From NCBI RefSeq assembly GCF_036373705.1, contig NC_089850.1:20753256-20817255 (forward strand): a stretch of DNA of 64,000 nt. The letters run 5' to 3'. Origin of the DNA: Amia ocellicauda (taxonomy: Eukaryota > Chordata > Actinopteri > Amiiformes > Amiidae). This document shows, piece after piece, positions 37,501 through 48,926 of the stretch (the first letter of the stretch is position 1; every line of letters starts with the position of its first letter). The notes under the pieces are model-generated. The model was not told the DNA's origin. It saw only the letters and a program-made list of their open reading frames with translations, and did not search any database. A program made the translations under genes and the position numbers.

Positions 37501-40500
37501 TGCTGCCCCAGAGCTCTCCATTGCCAGTCTACTGTGCTGAATCGGTACCTACGGGTCCACAGCAGCTCGCTGGAGATTAGTGGAACTGAAGCTGAGGTAC
37601 CCTTTCATTACAGTGTCACATTCATGTTCAAATGAAGGAAGGAAGATACAGATATAGATAGATACACACACACACTAACACTTTATAGATCAGTATGTAT
37701 TTATAATCATAACTTTTAAAGCTTGATATGAAGTGTCAGTCATCAGCTTCACTCATTCAGTACAGTGATGATCACTATTAATTAAAGGATATATGCTTTT
37801 ATTTCATTATTTAGAAAGTTAGCTAGCTAGTTAGTTCCTCCTGTATCTCACAGTCTGCATTCCACAGCTATATATTCCCTTATCTGTCCTGCCCTTCCCT
37901 TGGAAATACAGAATACAAACACTTGGGGATAGCAGGTCTGAAGGACAGTCCATCTGCCTTGTGGTCATGTGGCTGCGAAAAGAAAAAAAAAAGAAAGAAA
38001 AGAAATGTGGGTCAGGTGCAGATTAGAGTCTGAGTGATGCTGAATTAGATGTCTCGGATTGCAGCAGCGTGACAAGGGTTTAAAAAAACAAACTTTCAGC
38101 TACGCCGAGCCTGACAGCAATTGGCTGATGTTTTTTAGTGACTTTCTGTTTTTCTACCCTGAAGAAAACCAAACAAACCAAGACCTTTATAAATGACAGG
38201 ATGTTGTGAACTCTCTAAAGGTAGCAGGGAATATGTGATCAATGTAAGGTCTGAGCAGCTGATACAGTATATTTAGTACAAGTACTACATTTCAGGAGTC
38301 TTGAGAGAATTTGTAAAATGTTCTAACACCCACCACCTTCCCTATAACAAACCTCTGTGAAAAAGTGGCGCAATCAACAGCCTGTCGAAATGGTCTGTGA
38401 TAAGGGCATCAAAATCCTTGAAAATAAAGAATCAGGGTGACCTTGTGTAAATGGCCCTGCAGTCAGGCCTATACCCTGAGCTGCAGCAGTGGCTGTGCCT
38501 GGGTATCTGTTCACAGTGGCTTTGAGATGTGTGTTGATGTTTGTCTTCGTTGGTTTTGCACACAAGTAAGAAAAATAAATGGAATCCATCCACAATTAAA
38601 ACAAGTGCCAGAGCTGGATTAAAGAGATTGAACACCTTCAACTATGACTACTACTACCAGTACAAAAAACACAATGACAACATCCATCACTTTGAACATG
38701 GAGAGCCAATCCCGGCCTCGCAGCCCATCCCAGTGCAGCTGCATCCCTCTGCCTGCCGACACGGTGCCAGAGGAAGGGCTGAGGAGGAGGTGTTGGAGTA
38801 AACACACAGGCCGCACGTGAGCCAGGAGCCCTGGAGGACACAGAGAGCAGCTGAGCGGCCGGGCCACGCTCAGAACAGGGGCAGGGCTGACGTCAACCCG
38901 ACATCTATTTCTTACTGATTCCTGGAGACTGGCAGATAGCTTAAGTGTTGGTGAAGGCTGCTCTTCTAATCCCCGGGGTGTGCAGCCTGGCCCGTGTCGC
39001 ATCTTTGGCAGCTTGTTGACACACCTGCAACTGCGAATTGCGCTGGTCTGAGCTAGTTAGGTTTGCTTTAGGAAACAGTCTTCCAATGGCCGTGTTGACA
39101 TGCTTAGTGCAGTGCCCAGTGCTGTGCTTTTAGTCAATCAATCACTTTGTGTTCAATATAGCGCCCTTCACAACAACACATGGTCACAGAGCACCTTCAT
39201 GGATTTAAAACAAAAATCGAGAGTCACAGTAAGCATCAGGTGGGGTCAAAGTCAGCTAAAACTGTGTTCCGTCATCCATTCATACCACGGTGTTCTTGAA
39301 AAGTACACTGACCACTGACACAGAACATGCCCCTAGCCATCTCAGATCAGCACACAAACTCCTTAGCTTATTTACAGAAAAAGAAATTAAAACATACAAC
39401 ATGACTAACTGTGGACACAACACATGCAAGACTGGCTCCAACCTCACCCCTCCAGAGAGGAAGCAACCTTGTTCATGGACTTTCACCTATGTGCTGTTTT
39501 GGGGCGGGGGTTAGTGGGGGGGGGGATGCAAGTAAAAGAAAACAGCAGGATATCAGGCAAACTACAAGAAATGTTATTATTATTACTTATTACTCTTTCT
39601 TGGGTAGGCATCTTACAAAGGTGACTTACAAAGTTAACGAATAACTAGATCACAGTGTATATTTTTAAATGCTTAAAAGTACAGTGTGTGCACTGCATAG
39701 TTTTGAGTTGTTAAGGCTTTCTGTTGTCATAGAAACTTTCTGTTGTCAGGCCTTTCGGTGTCCTGGAGTCCCCAGAGTGTGACCTCTGTCCACAGACATT
39801 ACAATACTGCTCACTGGCCATAACCACAATATAGATCTTATTGAAAAATGCACATGAAACAAAGGAATGGGTAGCCATACAGAAAGAAAGAGCACAGTGG
39901 CAAGAAAGAAACTTAAAACTGCAAAAACAGAGAACTAAACAAGCACAAGTAAACAAAAGCCGTAAGAAAGTATTCGCTAAAGACAGCTTAAAGGAGCAGT
40001 CACGTGATTCTACCATGGTTCTTCTCCGGGGTCAGTACCGGTCAAGGCCAGGGAGGAGCTGCAGATCTTCTCACTGTGTCCACCAAGGACAGAGATGCAG
40101 GTGAATTCTGCTGTTGTCCTGGAGGGCCTCAGTGTAGTCCAGCACAGAACGGTTTAAAAGGGCTCACTGAATCTCCTGCCCTGTGACCACTGTCTGTCTG
40201 CCATACTGGTATTGTTTCTGGCACCTTTAGACTTTCCCAATGAATCCCTCTCCAAGAAGAAGAAAAAAAAAAGCTGAAGGCATGTGGCTCGCCTGTGTTT
40301 TCTGTTTAATGTACGGTGTCGTGTGACGCGCACCACTGACGGGATTGGGAGGCCTGGTAACCTTGTTGACTATAATAAGCATTCTAAATATTTCCTGTTT
40401 GACACAAATATGAAGTGCATAATGCGAATACGATCTTTATCTCCCTGTTCGCCACTGTGCAGATCGGGCCTTTGTCTCCCCTCACAGACCCGCCACTGTT

Positions 40501-43500
40501 TATTTTCTGGATGTTGGAAAACTGATTTTTGCAGCTTCTACTGTTAACGTCAGGGACTTTCCTGAAACAATAATAAGAAGAAACAAAAACTCCATGAGAG
40601 AAATGCTGCCTTAGATTTGTATGTGTGAAGGCGGGTTTTGCTTCGGAAGATGGGGGATAATGAGGCGAGGAGAGAACGGGAATGCAGAGCTATTAATGTA
40701 ATCTTCACGTAAAAAAATGTTTCAAACTCCCATCATCCCATGACAGGGTTATTCGAATGAAACATAAAAGCATGAAAAAAGGGGTTTCAAATATTCCCAG
40801 CTCTGAATTATCTCTGCTTTGTGTTTATCTTACACAACCAGGTTATTAGAGATCAACAATGAAAACCAAGTGTGAAATTAAACATTGTCTATGGCATTTG
40901 ACACCACTGACTGAAAATTTGTTTTGCGTTCACACAAACACAAGCACACACATATTCACACGCACACTCACAGACACACACATGGCGGGACAGGTCTAGT
41001 CCTCAGTGCAGGGGGCTGATTAGGACCTGGAAAACAGGCAATCTGACTTCTTATCCTAATAATGCCTCCAATCAATCAGTCTCTGAGACCTGGGGAGTAC
41101 TGGAAACCAGCCCTGGTGTTCACGTTATAGTTTCAGTATCTCTGCTGAACTGTTTACTTGTGGATTGGAGAACAGAGCCATATCAAAGGGAAGAATGTCA
41201 TCAGATTTTCCTAAGCATATCTTGTTGATCATTTCCTTTTTTTATCATGTGTTTACCTGAAATAACGCCTGTGTTTATGCAGAAGCAGCTTCTCACCCCC
41301 CTGTTGTGGATATTACCCGCCAAGCGGAACTGTTAGCTGTCTGGTTCCAAAATCCCCAGCACCACATATCCTTTATTTACCTGTGCAGGGAAACACAAGG
41401 ACTGCTACCTGACAAGGTCATTGGTCTGCCCCAGCTGGAATCCTGGATAAGTCCCAAGACACAAAGGAAAGGAATGAACAAGGTTATAACAAACAGCACA
41501 AGCTCTGTAACTCATAAGACCTACAAGACTGCATGAGTTAAAAGACAACAGTTACAACAGTTAGACCCCATACTAGGAAAACAACCATTCATTCAATCAT
41601 CTCTACTGCTCTTAAACAGCAGGGTGACCTCATCAGCAGTGAGGTAAGAGGCACTTTACCCACAATCCCTCCAGTAAAAATAAATAAATAAATCATAATA
41701 CATGCATGAATGGGTATGTAAATAATACAGAATTGCAAAACCCTGCTTTGAATAGAAGTAACAGGCAAATGGATGAATCATAACCTGTTTTTTAGCAGCC
41801 GCATCTGTACAGGACATGGGTAAAATCATGAAGAAGATTATACTAAAACAACAATTGGGGTGAGATTGATAATGTTGTTGTTGTTGTTTGTGGCACACTG
41901 CTGGTACTATTTGTTGATTTGCTTCTTTAGCATCGGGAAAGCCAATAGTGCACCACTTCTGGTCTTCTGGTAATCTGTGTGCCTGTTGATCTCCATCTGT
42001 GTCCACCTTGTGTTACCGAGTGGATTAATATGGAAGATCCAGACGCCATCTGACTGTGGAGACACAGGGACAGCACTTCCTCACAAATCAAGCCTGTCTA
42101 GGTCAGTCCCTTAAGGAGAGCGCCTTTGTCTGTGGGCTGTGGGTGGGTTATTTATATATTTATTTTTAATCTTTCGTAAAAGGAACAGAGGAGCGTTTGT
42201 GCTGATGAGATGGCATTGGGGATGGAATAAATCGGAACTGCTTAAGGAAAATCTGGATGGGAAACGTCATGGAAAACCATATGACTCTCACAAATCATAT
42301 TGTGCTGTTGTAATTCCTTTCACTTTGTGTTATTATTTGTTATTGCTGAAGTAGCTTGCAATAGTTATATAATACTACAGTGAATATTCATGAAAATCAT
42401 AAGATCATAATCATGATCGCTGCAATGCGTGAATGACAGAAACAACACATTTTTTTTTTTAGTTCAAACTAAAAACAGTGACATGATTATGGGATTTTTT
42501 CTGACCTGTTAATATGTGTTACTACCACAGACCTGTCTGAACAAAAGTACATTTTCTTCTCATTGTGCTTTGTTGGTTTTACAACCACGTTGTATTGCCC
42601 CTGGGTGAACACAAATCATGTCATGTGAAGGACATTTTTTCAGTGTTACACACAAGCTGAACGTGTGCCATTCCCCAACACTCATCACTCCACTTGTAAA
42701 AGTGTGTTGAGTCTACAACACTGTTGTTTAAAGTCCTGGTAGTGTTTTCATTAACCATGTGACTCCTTAAACATGAGATCAGACAAAGGACATTGGAAGC
42801 AAGTACTTTTGTTTCTTCCCTAAAATGGGACGAGTGGCAAGTCTCAACACTTTTGCACTGCTATACTCAACCTTAAAGGTACCTCCCCCAATACTGACAA
42901 CCACCACAACCCCAGCTCTAGCCAACAGCAAACTCTGAAGCTACACCCAATCTGCCACTCATCTCATCTTGGTGTAACCAGTAGAAACACAACCCTACCA
43001 CTAATTTAAGTGTAGGTTAACAGGATAGGCTAACCCCAACCCTGGCCCTGGATAAAATTTGGATTTAAATTAAGTTTCAGGCTCAGGCTTGGGTTAGGCT
43101 GTGTGTTGGGCTAGGGTTGGGGTAACGATGTGTGAGATCTCAGGATCGTTGGGATATGACTCTGAGGTATTTTGTGTATATAAAAAAAGATGATATCTGT
43201 AATTCTTGCAGTAAAAACAGCAATGTAACGGTTAAATGCAAAAATAATAATGATATAATAATAATACACATACAGAAACACAATTATGCAAAGAAGGGTT
43301 TAACATCCTTTACTGATTCATGTTAGATCATATAATTTGTACGTGTTAAATACTTTTTCACCAGACTGGAACATTCACTTCTAATGTGTTAGAGTACTTT
43401 GTGTAGCACCCATTTAATGAACACCGGAGGGGAAAAACGGAAGGGCAAAATTCACTTCACTGGTTCCGTGCAGCCAGGCACAGCAGACAGACATGGGCAT

Positions 43501-43805
43501 TCGTGGCCACCAAGCTGACCACAGAACAATAGCCTCAGAATCCCTGGCAACAGCTCTGTGCAGCCTTCTTTCAGTTAGAAACTATCGCTTTTTTCCAAGG
43601 AAGGGCAGCGTCTTATGTCAAAACCCATGCCAGCAGTTTATTATGCAAGCAGCTGTTGAATTGCACTGTATGAAAACTTGGGCATGGCATTTGCCAGGCA
43701 AAGGGGTGACTTCACCAAGAAGGCGTCACACCTGGGTTAGCAGTTACAGAAAATTGCATATGTGTCGTCCTGCGTCAAGCCCGGCACTCCATGTTCTCTC
43801 TCAGT

Positions 43806-43976
43806 CCCGCCTCTTTTGGGGTTTCAGCAGCGGATGACGTCACAATGAGGCGAGTCCCCCCTCTCCCCGGGAGCGTGGCCCGCGCGAGACCAAACCGGTT
43901 CCTCGGCCGGTTCCAGCTGGTGTGTTGTCACGGAAACCAGCAGGATATAAATACCCCGGGCTGCGGCGCCGGCTGC
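43806..43976 (+). promoter_or_regulatory. odc1: odc1 core promoter: GC box, CRE, TATA
   Basis: In order: CCCGCCTC at 43806-43813, a perfect cAMP-response element TGACGTCA at 43835-43842, a tandem CCGGTTCC pair at 43895-43902 and 43907-43914, and TATAAATA at 43946-43953. Transcription should begin about 25-30 bp after the TATA box, near 43975-43980. Mammalian ODC1 promoters also combine GC boxes, a CRE and a TATA box, which supports the assignment. Confidence 0.85.
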
Positions 43977-44087
43977 GTATTCACTTCAGTCAGTCGCATA
44001 GAGAGGCTAGAGGGGACGGGGGTGCAGGTTTATTTCATTTCAAGAATTCTGGTCTAATGGACAAAATCTTCGTAAATGCTTTTTAAG
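43977..44087 (+). other. odc1: odc1 5' UTR exon 1
   Basis: Runs from the predicted start (about 43977, inferred from the TATA box) to a TTTTAAG/GTAATC donor at 44087. It contains two upstream ATGs at 44057 and 44076 in different frames. The following intron, 44088-45017, is CpG-rich around 44440-44670. Confidence 0.65.
44057..44086 (+). CDS. odc1 short upstream ORF (9 codons)
   Basis: ATG at 44057 followed by nine sense codons in all (MDKIFVNAF) and TAA at 44084-44086, one base before the exon 1 donor. The +4 base is G; the -3 base is C, so the context is moderate. Short uORFs are known in mammalian ODC1 leaders. Translation here is inferred, not shown. Confidence 0.45.
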   Translation: MDKIFVNAF

Positions 44088-45119
44088 GTAATCATTCATC
44101 ATTTAATTTACAAGTGTTTTATGTCATTATTGTTATTGGGTAGAGCTCTGAATGGCTCGACCCAGGACGTGGCTTCTGGGAGAAACGCGTGTCTGTGGCT
44201 CACAAAGCCCCCGTCGGGTCCTGCTGAATCTCTTGCTGATCTTCCAGTTTTTCAACCTAATTATATTATCTGTAATACGTTTTCTGAATGTAGCGGATGG
44301 TTTATAGATTTCTATTAATTATATTGTGTGTGTATTATATATATTTAGTGAGCTTTAGTATTTGAGAATTTAAGCTCTATGTAAAGATCTTCGCTTTCGC
44401 CAAAACTGTTTTAATTTTGAAATTGGGCTTTTTACACATCCGTGCCTGTACGTCGACATGTGAAGGAAGCGGAGCCGGGCTGAGCGGAGCGGAGCCGCTC
44501 GTGTTAGCGGTGCAGACGGGACTGCGTGCTGATAGGCGCGCGTGCTCTATCCGTGTCTTCCCATTGGCTCCGTCTCGCGTCAATCAGCCGGGTTGAGAGC
44601 CCGCTTGCCTCGTCATTGGCCGTTGTATGTCCTCAGGCCTTGTAGGCGGGACTTGATCTCGCCGGTTCAGTGCGGTTCAGAGACTCCATTCATTCTGTAG
44701 AGAGAGAGGCTATTAGGCCAATATACATTTTTTACACCCCCCCTCCCATTTATAATATACTTCAGGACACTCGCATGCATGACTTCAGTATCTTCAAGTG
44801 GGAGTAATTTAAATCGCACATGCCATTACTGGCAGCGCATAAGCGCGGGTTGCGCTGCGGTGAAATCGGCGGTATTGCGCGCACTGTCACAAGGCTAGTC
44901 TGTACGTTATTGCACTGTCGCTCGTCATGTGGGGTTAATTAAACCTTCCCAGTCATGTTTAACACGATCACAATGTTTTTTGCGATTTGTTTGATTGCAT
45001 GCGTTTTTCTTTTGCAGAATACTCGCTTCAGTAAAGCACATAACGGCTTCTTGGAAGGCCCGGATTTTGCCTTTTATCTGAAAGTGTTCAATTTCAAGGG
45101 CGAACCTCCTTGGCTGTAA
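44076..45119 (+). CDS. odc1 spliced upstream ORF ending in Pro-Pro-Trp-Leu
   Basis: Exonic parts are 44076-44087 and 45018-45119. The splice junction is phase 0 and the ORF runs 37 codons, starting MLFK and ending FKGEPPWL before TAA at 45117-45119. An in-frame TAA lies directly upstream of the ATG, so the ORF cannot extend 5' in this transcript. The ATG context is weak (T at -3, C at +4), and the ATG lies inside the 9-codon uORF in another frame. After the stop, 92 spliced nucleotides remain to the main ATG. The family precedent is the conserved uORF of antizyme inhibitor, an ODC paralogue, in which a PPW motif pauses ribosomes in response to polyamines. Function here is inferred. Confidence 0.5.
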
Positions 45120-45163
45120 AGCTGATCGCAGCTCTGTGACGATCCCATCTCTTTCTTATTCAT
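45018..45163 (+). other. odc1: odc1 5' UTR exon 2
   Basis: Bounded by a TTTTCTTTTGCAG acceptor and a TTCAT/GTAAGT donor, both strong. It carries 33 sense codons of the spliced uORF and its stop. The next exon begins at 45611 after CTTCTACAG and holds 48 nt of leader before the main ATG. Confidence 0.75.
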
Positions 45164-45658
45164 GTAAGTCTTTCACACGCACTCCTGCTGGGCGACCTTG
45201 GTTAGGGTTTGATTTAAAGTTAAATACACACGATTGAGATCCTAACTCGATCATTTAACCTCGGCGAGGGCCTAAGCTCTGAGTCTCCCGAGTGCCGAGC
45301 TCCAATTGCCGACCCCGTGCTTTAGATATAGATGGCGATCTTGGTATATTGTAATTTGTCCTTTTAAAACTAATGTAGAAGTTTACTTGTATTGCAAAGG
45401 GTTGATCTAGTAGTTTATGTAGACTGTATGGTTTGCACATAAGTTAACCAATACTGTTCATATTTAAGGTTATAAACTCAAGTGCAGTTCGTTCCCTAAT
45501 CTATAGTCAATAAAGCAGTGCTTTAGTGGAAAGGTTGCTAATGGGATGTCAAAATACCCTGCCCAGTGTATAATCTTATTTAACCCCCCACTTCTCCCTC
45601 CCTTCTACAGTTTTACATAGCTTCTCCAGTGACTTGATTAAATCAAGCATTAAAGAAA

Positions 45659-48600
45659 ATGAACAGCTACAGCCCTGCCGAGTTCGACCTCACTTTCCTG
45701 GATGAGGGCTTCAGTGCCAGAGACATCGTGGAGCAGAAGATTAATGAGGTGTCCACATCGGTAAGGCAGCCCGGGCCCTGTTTTTTTTTTTTTTTTTTTT
45801 GTGTAGCTCCCCGTGTGTGCCTGACACCCCCAGCTAACACCCTGCCCTCCTGTTCCTAGGATGACAAGGATGCCTTTTATGTGGCAGACCTGGGGGACAT
45901 CTTGAAGAAGCACCTGCGCTGGGCCCGAGCCCTGCCACGCATCACCCCCTTCTACGCCGTCAAGTGCAATGACAGCAAGACCGTCGTCCGCACCCTCGCC
46001 ACCCTGGGAGCCGGCTTCGACTGTGCCAGCAAGGTATGTGTGGCAATACTGTGGCCCCAGACTGGAACTGCAACAGCAGAGCTCAGACGCCTGCTTAATC
46101 GCACATTGCCAGTTCCTGCTGTGGTACTGGCAGTGTTTTTGGGAGGGGGTTAATCAAAATGTTCTCCAGTTCTGGCCTGTAAATTGGATGGGTCAGTCTT
46201 TTTTTAGTTAGTGGAGTTGGTTTTGAAAGATGAGCAGTTTGCTCCAGTGACTGATCCCAGTAAAGGGGATCCTCCAGTAAACATCACTGACGACATCACT
46301 TTCTCCCCACAGAATGAGATTCAGCTGGTGCAGAGCATTGGTGTCGCCCCAGAACGCATCATCTATGCCAACCCCTGCAAACAGGTGTCCCAGATCAAAT
46401 ATGCAGCGGCCCACGGTGTCCAGAAAATGACCTTTGACAGCGAAGTGGAACTGATGAAAGTGGCACGCAGCCATAGCAATGCAAAGTAAGGATCTTCCAG
46501 GTTTTCTCCTTGCTTTTCCTTTTATACTTCTCAGTGTGCTGTGATTTAATACAAGCCTCGGCCCTTTCCTTAAACTCAGTTGGCTCTAAACCTGTCCTTT
46601 TTGCTCATTCTCCAGGCTCGTTCTCCGGATTGCAACCGATGACTCCAAAGCCGTGTGCCGTCTGAGTGTGAAGTTTGGAGCGACGCTGAAGTCTTCCCGG
46701 TTGCTGCTGGAGAGGGCGAAGGAGCTGGGGGTGGACATCATTGGTGTGAGGTGAGTCTGCCTGGCTGTTTCACAGGGCTGGATTGGCACTAGTCCTGCAC
46801 TACATAGACAAGACCTAGTGCTAATCCATCTGTGTAACCTGCATTAGGAGTACGGATAACTTAAGGATTAAATGTAGCAGCTTTTCTTCACTATCCTCTG
46901 GTGAGGTGCTATGGCAGTAGTTGTCCCAAGTAGACCTGTGTGGTTCATAGTTGACCAATTTTGTTTTCCCTTCAATTCAGCTTCCATGTTGGGAGTGGCT
47001 GCACTGACCCTGAGACGTACTCCCAGGCCATTTCTGATGCTCGCTGTGTCTTTGATATGGGGGTAAGTCTCCTCTGCGACATCACGGCTTTCTAGAATTT
47101 GTTAAACATGTTAATTCATGATTTGTGCATCTGCTTTTCTAAAGGATAGTTTTTATTTCAGGAGGAACTCGGGTTCAACATGACACTCCTGGACATCGGT
47201 GGGGGGTTCCCCGGGTCAGAGGATGTGAAGCTGAAGTTTGAAGAGGTGAGTTCCGCCCACATCGCCTCAAGGAAATGTGATCTTATGGGTTCAGCTCGGT
47301 GTCTTAAGAGGTTGCAACATTGTAATTGAACATCTGAAGCTCCAGTAGGATTTTGAACTGCAAAGTTCACACGGAAAGCAGTGGAAATCGTAGTAGGCGG
47401 TCACTGACAATGGGCAGAAGTTGTTGGCGCTTCTGCTGCACTTATTTTTAGAACGGCTATTTTGGTATATGGTCACGTAAAAGCCCACGCTCACGGTTAT
47501 TCCTTCCCTCAGATCACTGCTGTGATCAACCTTGCCCTGGACAAGTACTTCCCAGTGGACTCTGGCGTGCAGGTGATCGCAGAGCCGGGGCGCTACTATG
47601 TGGCGTCGGCCTACACCCTGGCGGTCAACATAATTGCTAAGAAGGTGGTGATGAAGGAACAGTCTGCCTCTGATGGTGAGTAGGGAAAGGGGCAGCGGGT
47701 GTTTGTTTGGGGTCAGGAGGGTGGGTCTCCAGCATAGATCTTGGAGGGCCCTCCTCCACTACAATCCTAATCCCCTAAGACTCCTAAAGCCTAGGAACAC
47801 AATGCACAACCTAGCAGTCTGAGGCGAGGTGCTTCTCTCATTGGCTTCCCTCCCTCCTCTTCCACAGATGAAGACGATGGCACAAACGACAGGACCCTGA
47901 TGTATTACGTCAACGATGGAGTTTATGGCTCCTTCAACTGCATCCTTTATGACCATGCTCATGTCCTGCCCATGCTGCACAAGGTGACTTTTTACTTATG
48001 TGATCTAAATTCTCTTGCTTGCCAGTTTGCTCAAACCTAGCGTGATGTTTCTGTCCAACAGGGAACATTCAGCAGTTCCTTGGTGGATCAAAAAGTTGAC
48101 CTTTTATTTGGGTTGACTTAAAAGGTTTTGTTTAGCCTTTGACTTGCAGATGACCTGCTCACTGACTTTCAACTTGTGATGTGTCCTTTGTCCTAGCAAT
48201 GTTATAATAACCCTCTCTTTGGGTTTCCAGAAACCCAAGCCAGATGAGAAGTTCTACTCCTGCAGCATCTGGGGCCCGACCTGCGATGGCCTGGACCGCA
48301 TTGTGGAGCTGTGTGACATGCCAGAGCTGCAGGTTGGGGACTGGATGCTGTTTGAGAACATGGGTGCCTACACTGTGGCAGCTTCTTCCACCTTCAATGG
48401 CTTCCAGAAACCAGACATCCACTATGTGATGTCCAGGCCTGCATGGTGAGTCTTGGTCTATTGTAACTCCTTCAACCAAGCTGGCTTGCCTGCTGTAACC
48501 ACTGATCTGTAGCTTTGAACATGTACACAATTACCAGGGTAATCTCTATGAACACTAACTTGTTCAGTGTTGCAGTGAAGAAAACTTTAACTTCGGATCA

Positions 48601-48926
48601 CGGCTTGATGTGTATAAATTTGCACACAGATGCCTGCTAGATTTGTGACTATTTTTGTCCAGTGTGGCATGTTTTGGATGTAGTCCCAGGGTTAAAGGAT
48701 AAGACCCTGGCATTCACTACCACTGACTGGAGTGTGCAGGTGGCACGGCATCTTCTCCCTTAACTTTCCCGTTATTTTTGTCTCCAGGCAACTGATGCAG
48801 CAGGTCCGGGAGCAGGGCTTGACTCTGCCTTTGGGGGAGCTGTGCCCCAGCACTCTGCCCTCCTGCTGTGCCTGGGAGAGTGGGGTGGAGCTGCCTGCGT
48901 CCTCCTGCTCCACTCGCGTGCTCTAA
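45659..48926 (+). CDS. odc1: Ornithine decarboxylase
   Basis: PLP enzyme that converts ornithine to putrescine, the first and rate-limiting step of polyamine synthesis; a cytosolic homodimer with shared active sites. Exons: 45659-45760, 45860-46033, 46313-46485, 46616-46750, 46981-47062, 47162-47245, 47513-47675, 47868-47983, 48231-48445, 48788-48926 (1383 nt, 460 aa; human 461). The start [18 protein letters not shown] has A at -3. Catalytic landmarks: PLP lysine K69 (FYAVKC), H197 (FHVGSG), GGGFPG at 235-240, E274 and R277 (EPGRYY), and C361 (WGPTCDG). Residues about 117-140 correspond to the antizyme-binding element. The CA dipeptide of the proteasome degron is kept (C442-A443, human 441-442), but the last five residues read STRVL where the mouse protein ends ARINV. 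These features separate it from antizyme inhibitor, which lacks the catalytic set. Confidence 0.98.

Larger units (their letters stand above)
26200..43800. other. Gene-poor interval between nol10 and odc1
   Basis: No exon chain, tRNA or rRNA gene can be supported. Open frames here (longest 174 codons, 36013-36537) lack recognisable domains and splice logic. Contents seen: (ATT)n at 26240, a 236 bp block between 10 bp direct repeats at 27151-27406, a retroelement-tail-like segment at 28165-28245, the (GGTGCT)n array at 28483, CT/TC-rich blocks near 26400-26500, a (GA)n run at 37428-37447, another retroelement-tail-like segment at 39130-39190, and a telomere-like inverted repeat at 43030-43126. 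Distal regulatory elements of odc1 could lie here but none is readable from one sequence. Confidence 0.6.

Noticed and set aside
39711-40104. Facing open frames, one Cys/Phe-rich and one Lys/Gln-rich
   Set aside because: They are complementary readings of the same biased sequence, without splice or domain support.
43493-43837. 114-codon open frame just upstream of odc1
   Set aside because: It runs into the odc1 promoter elements and resembles no protein.
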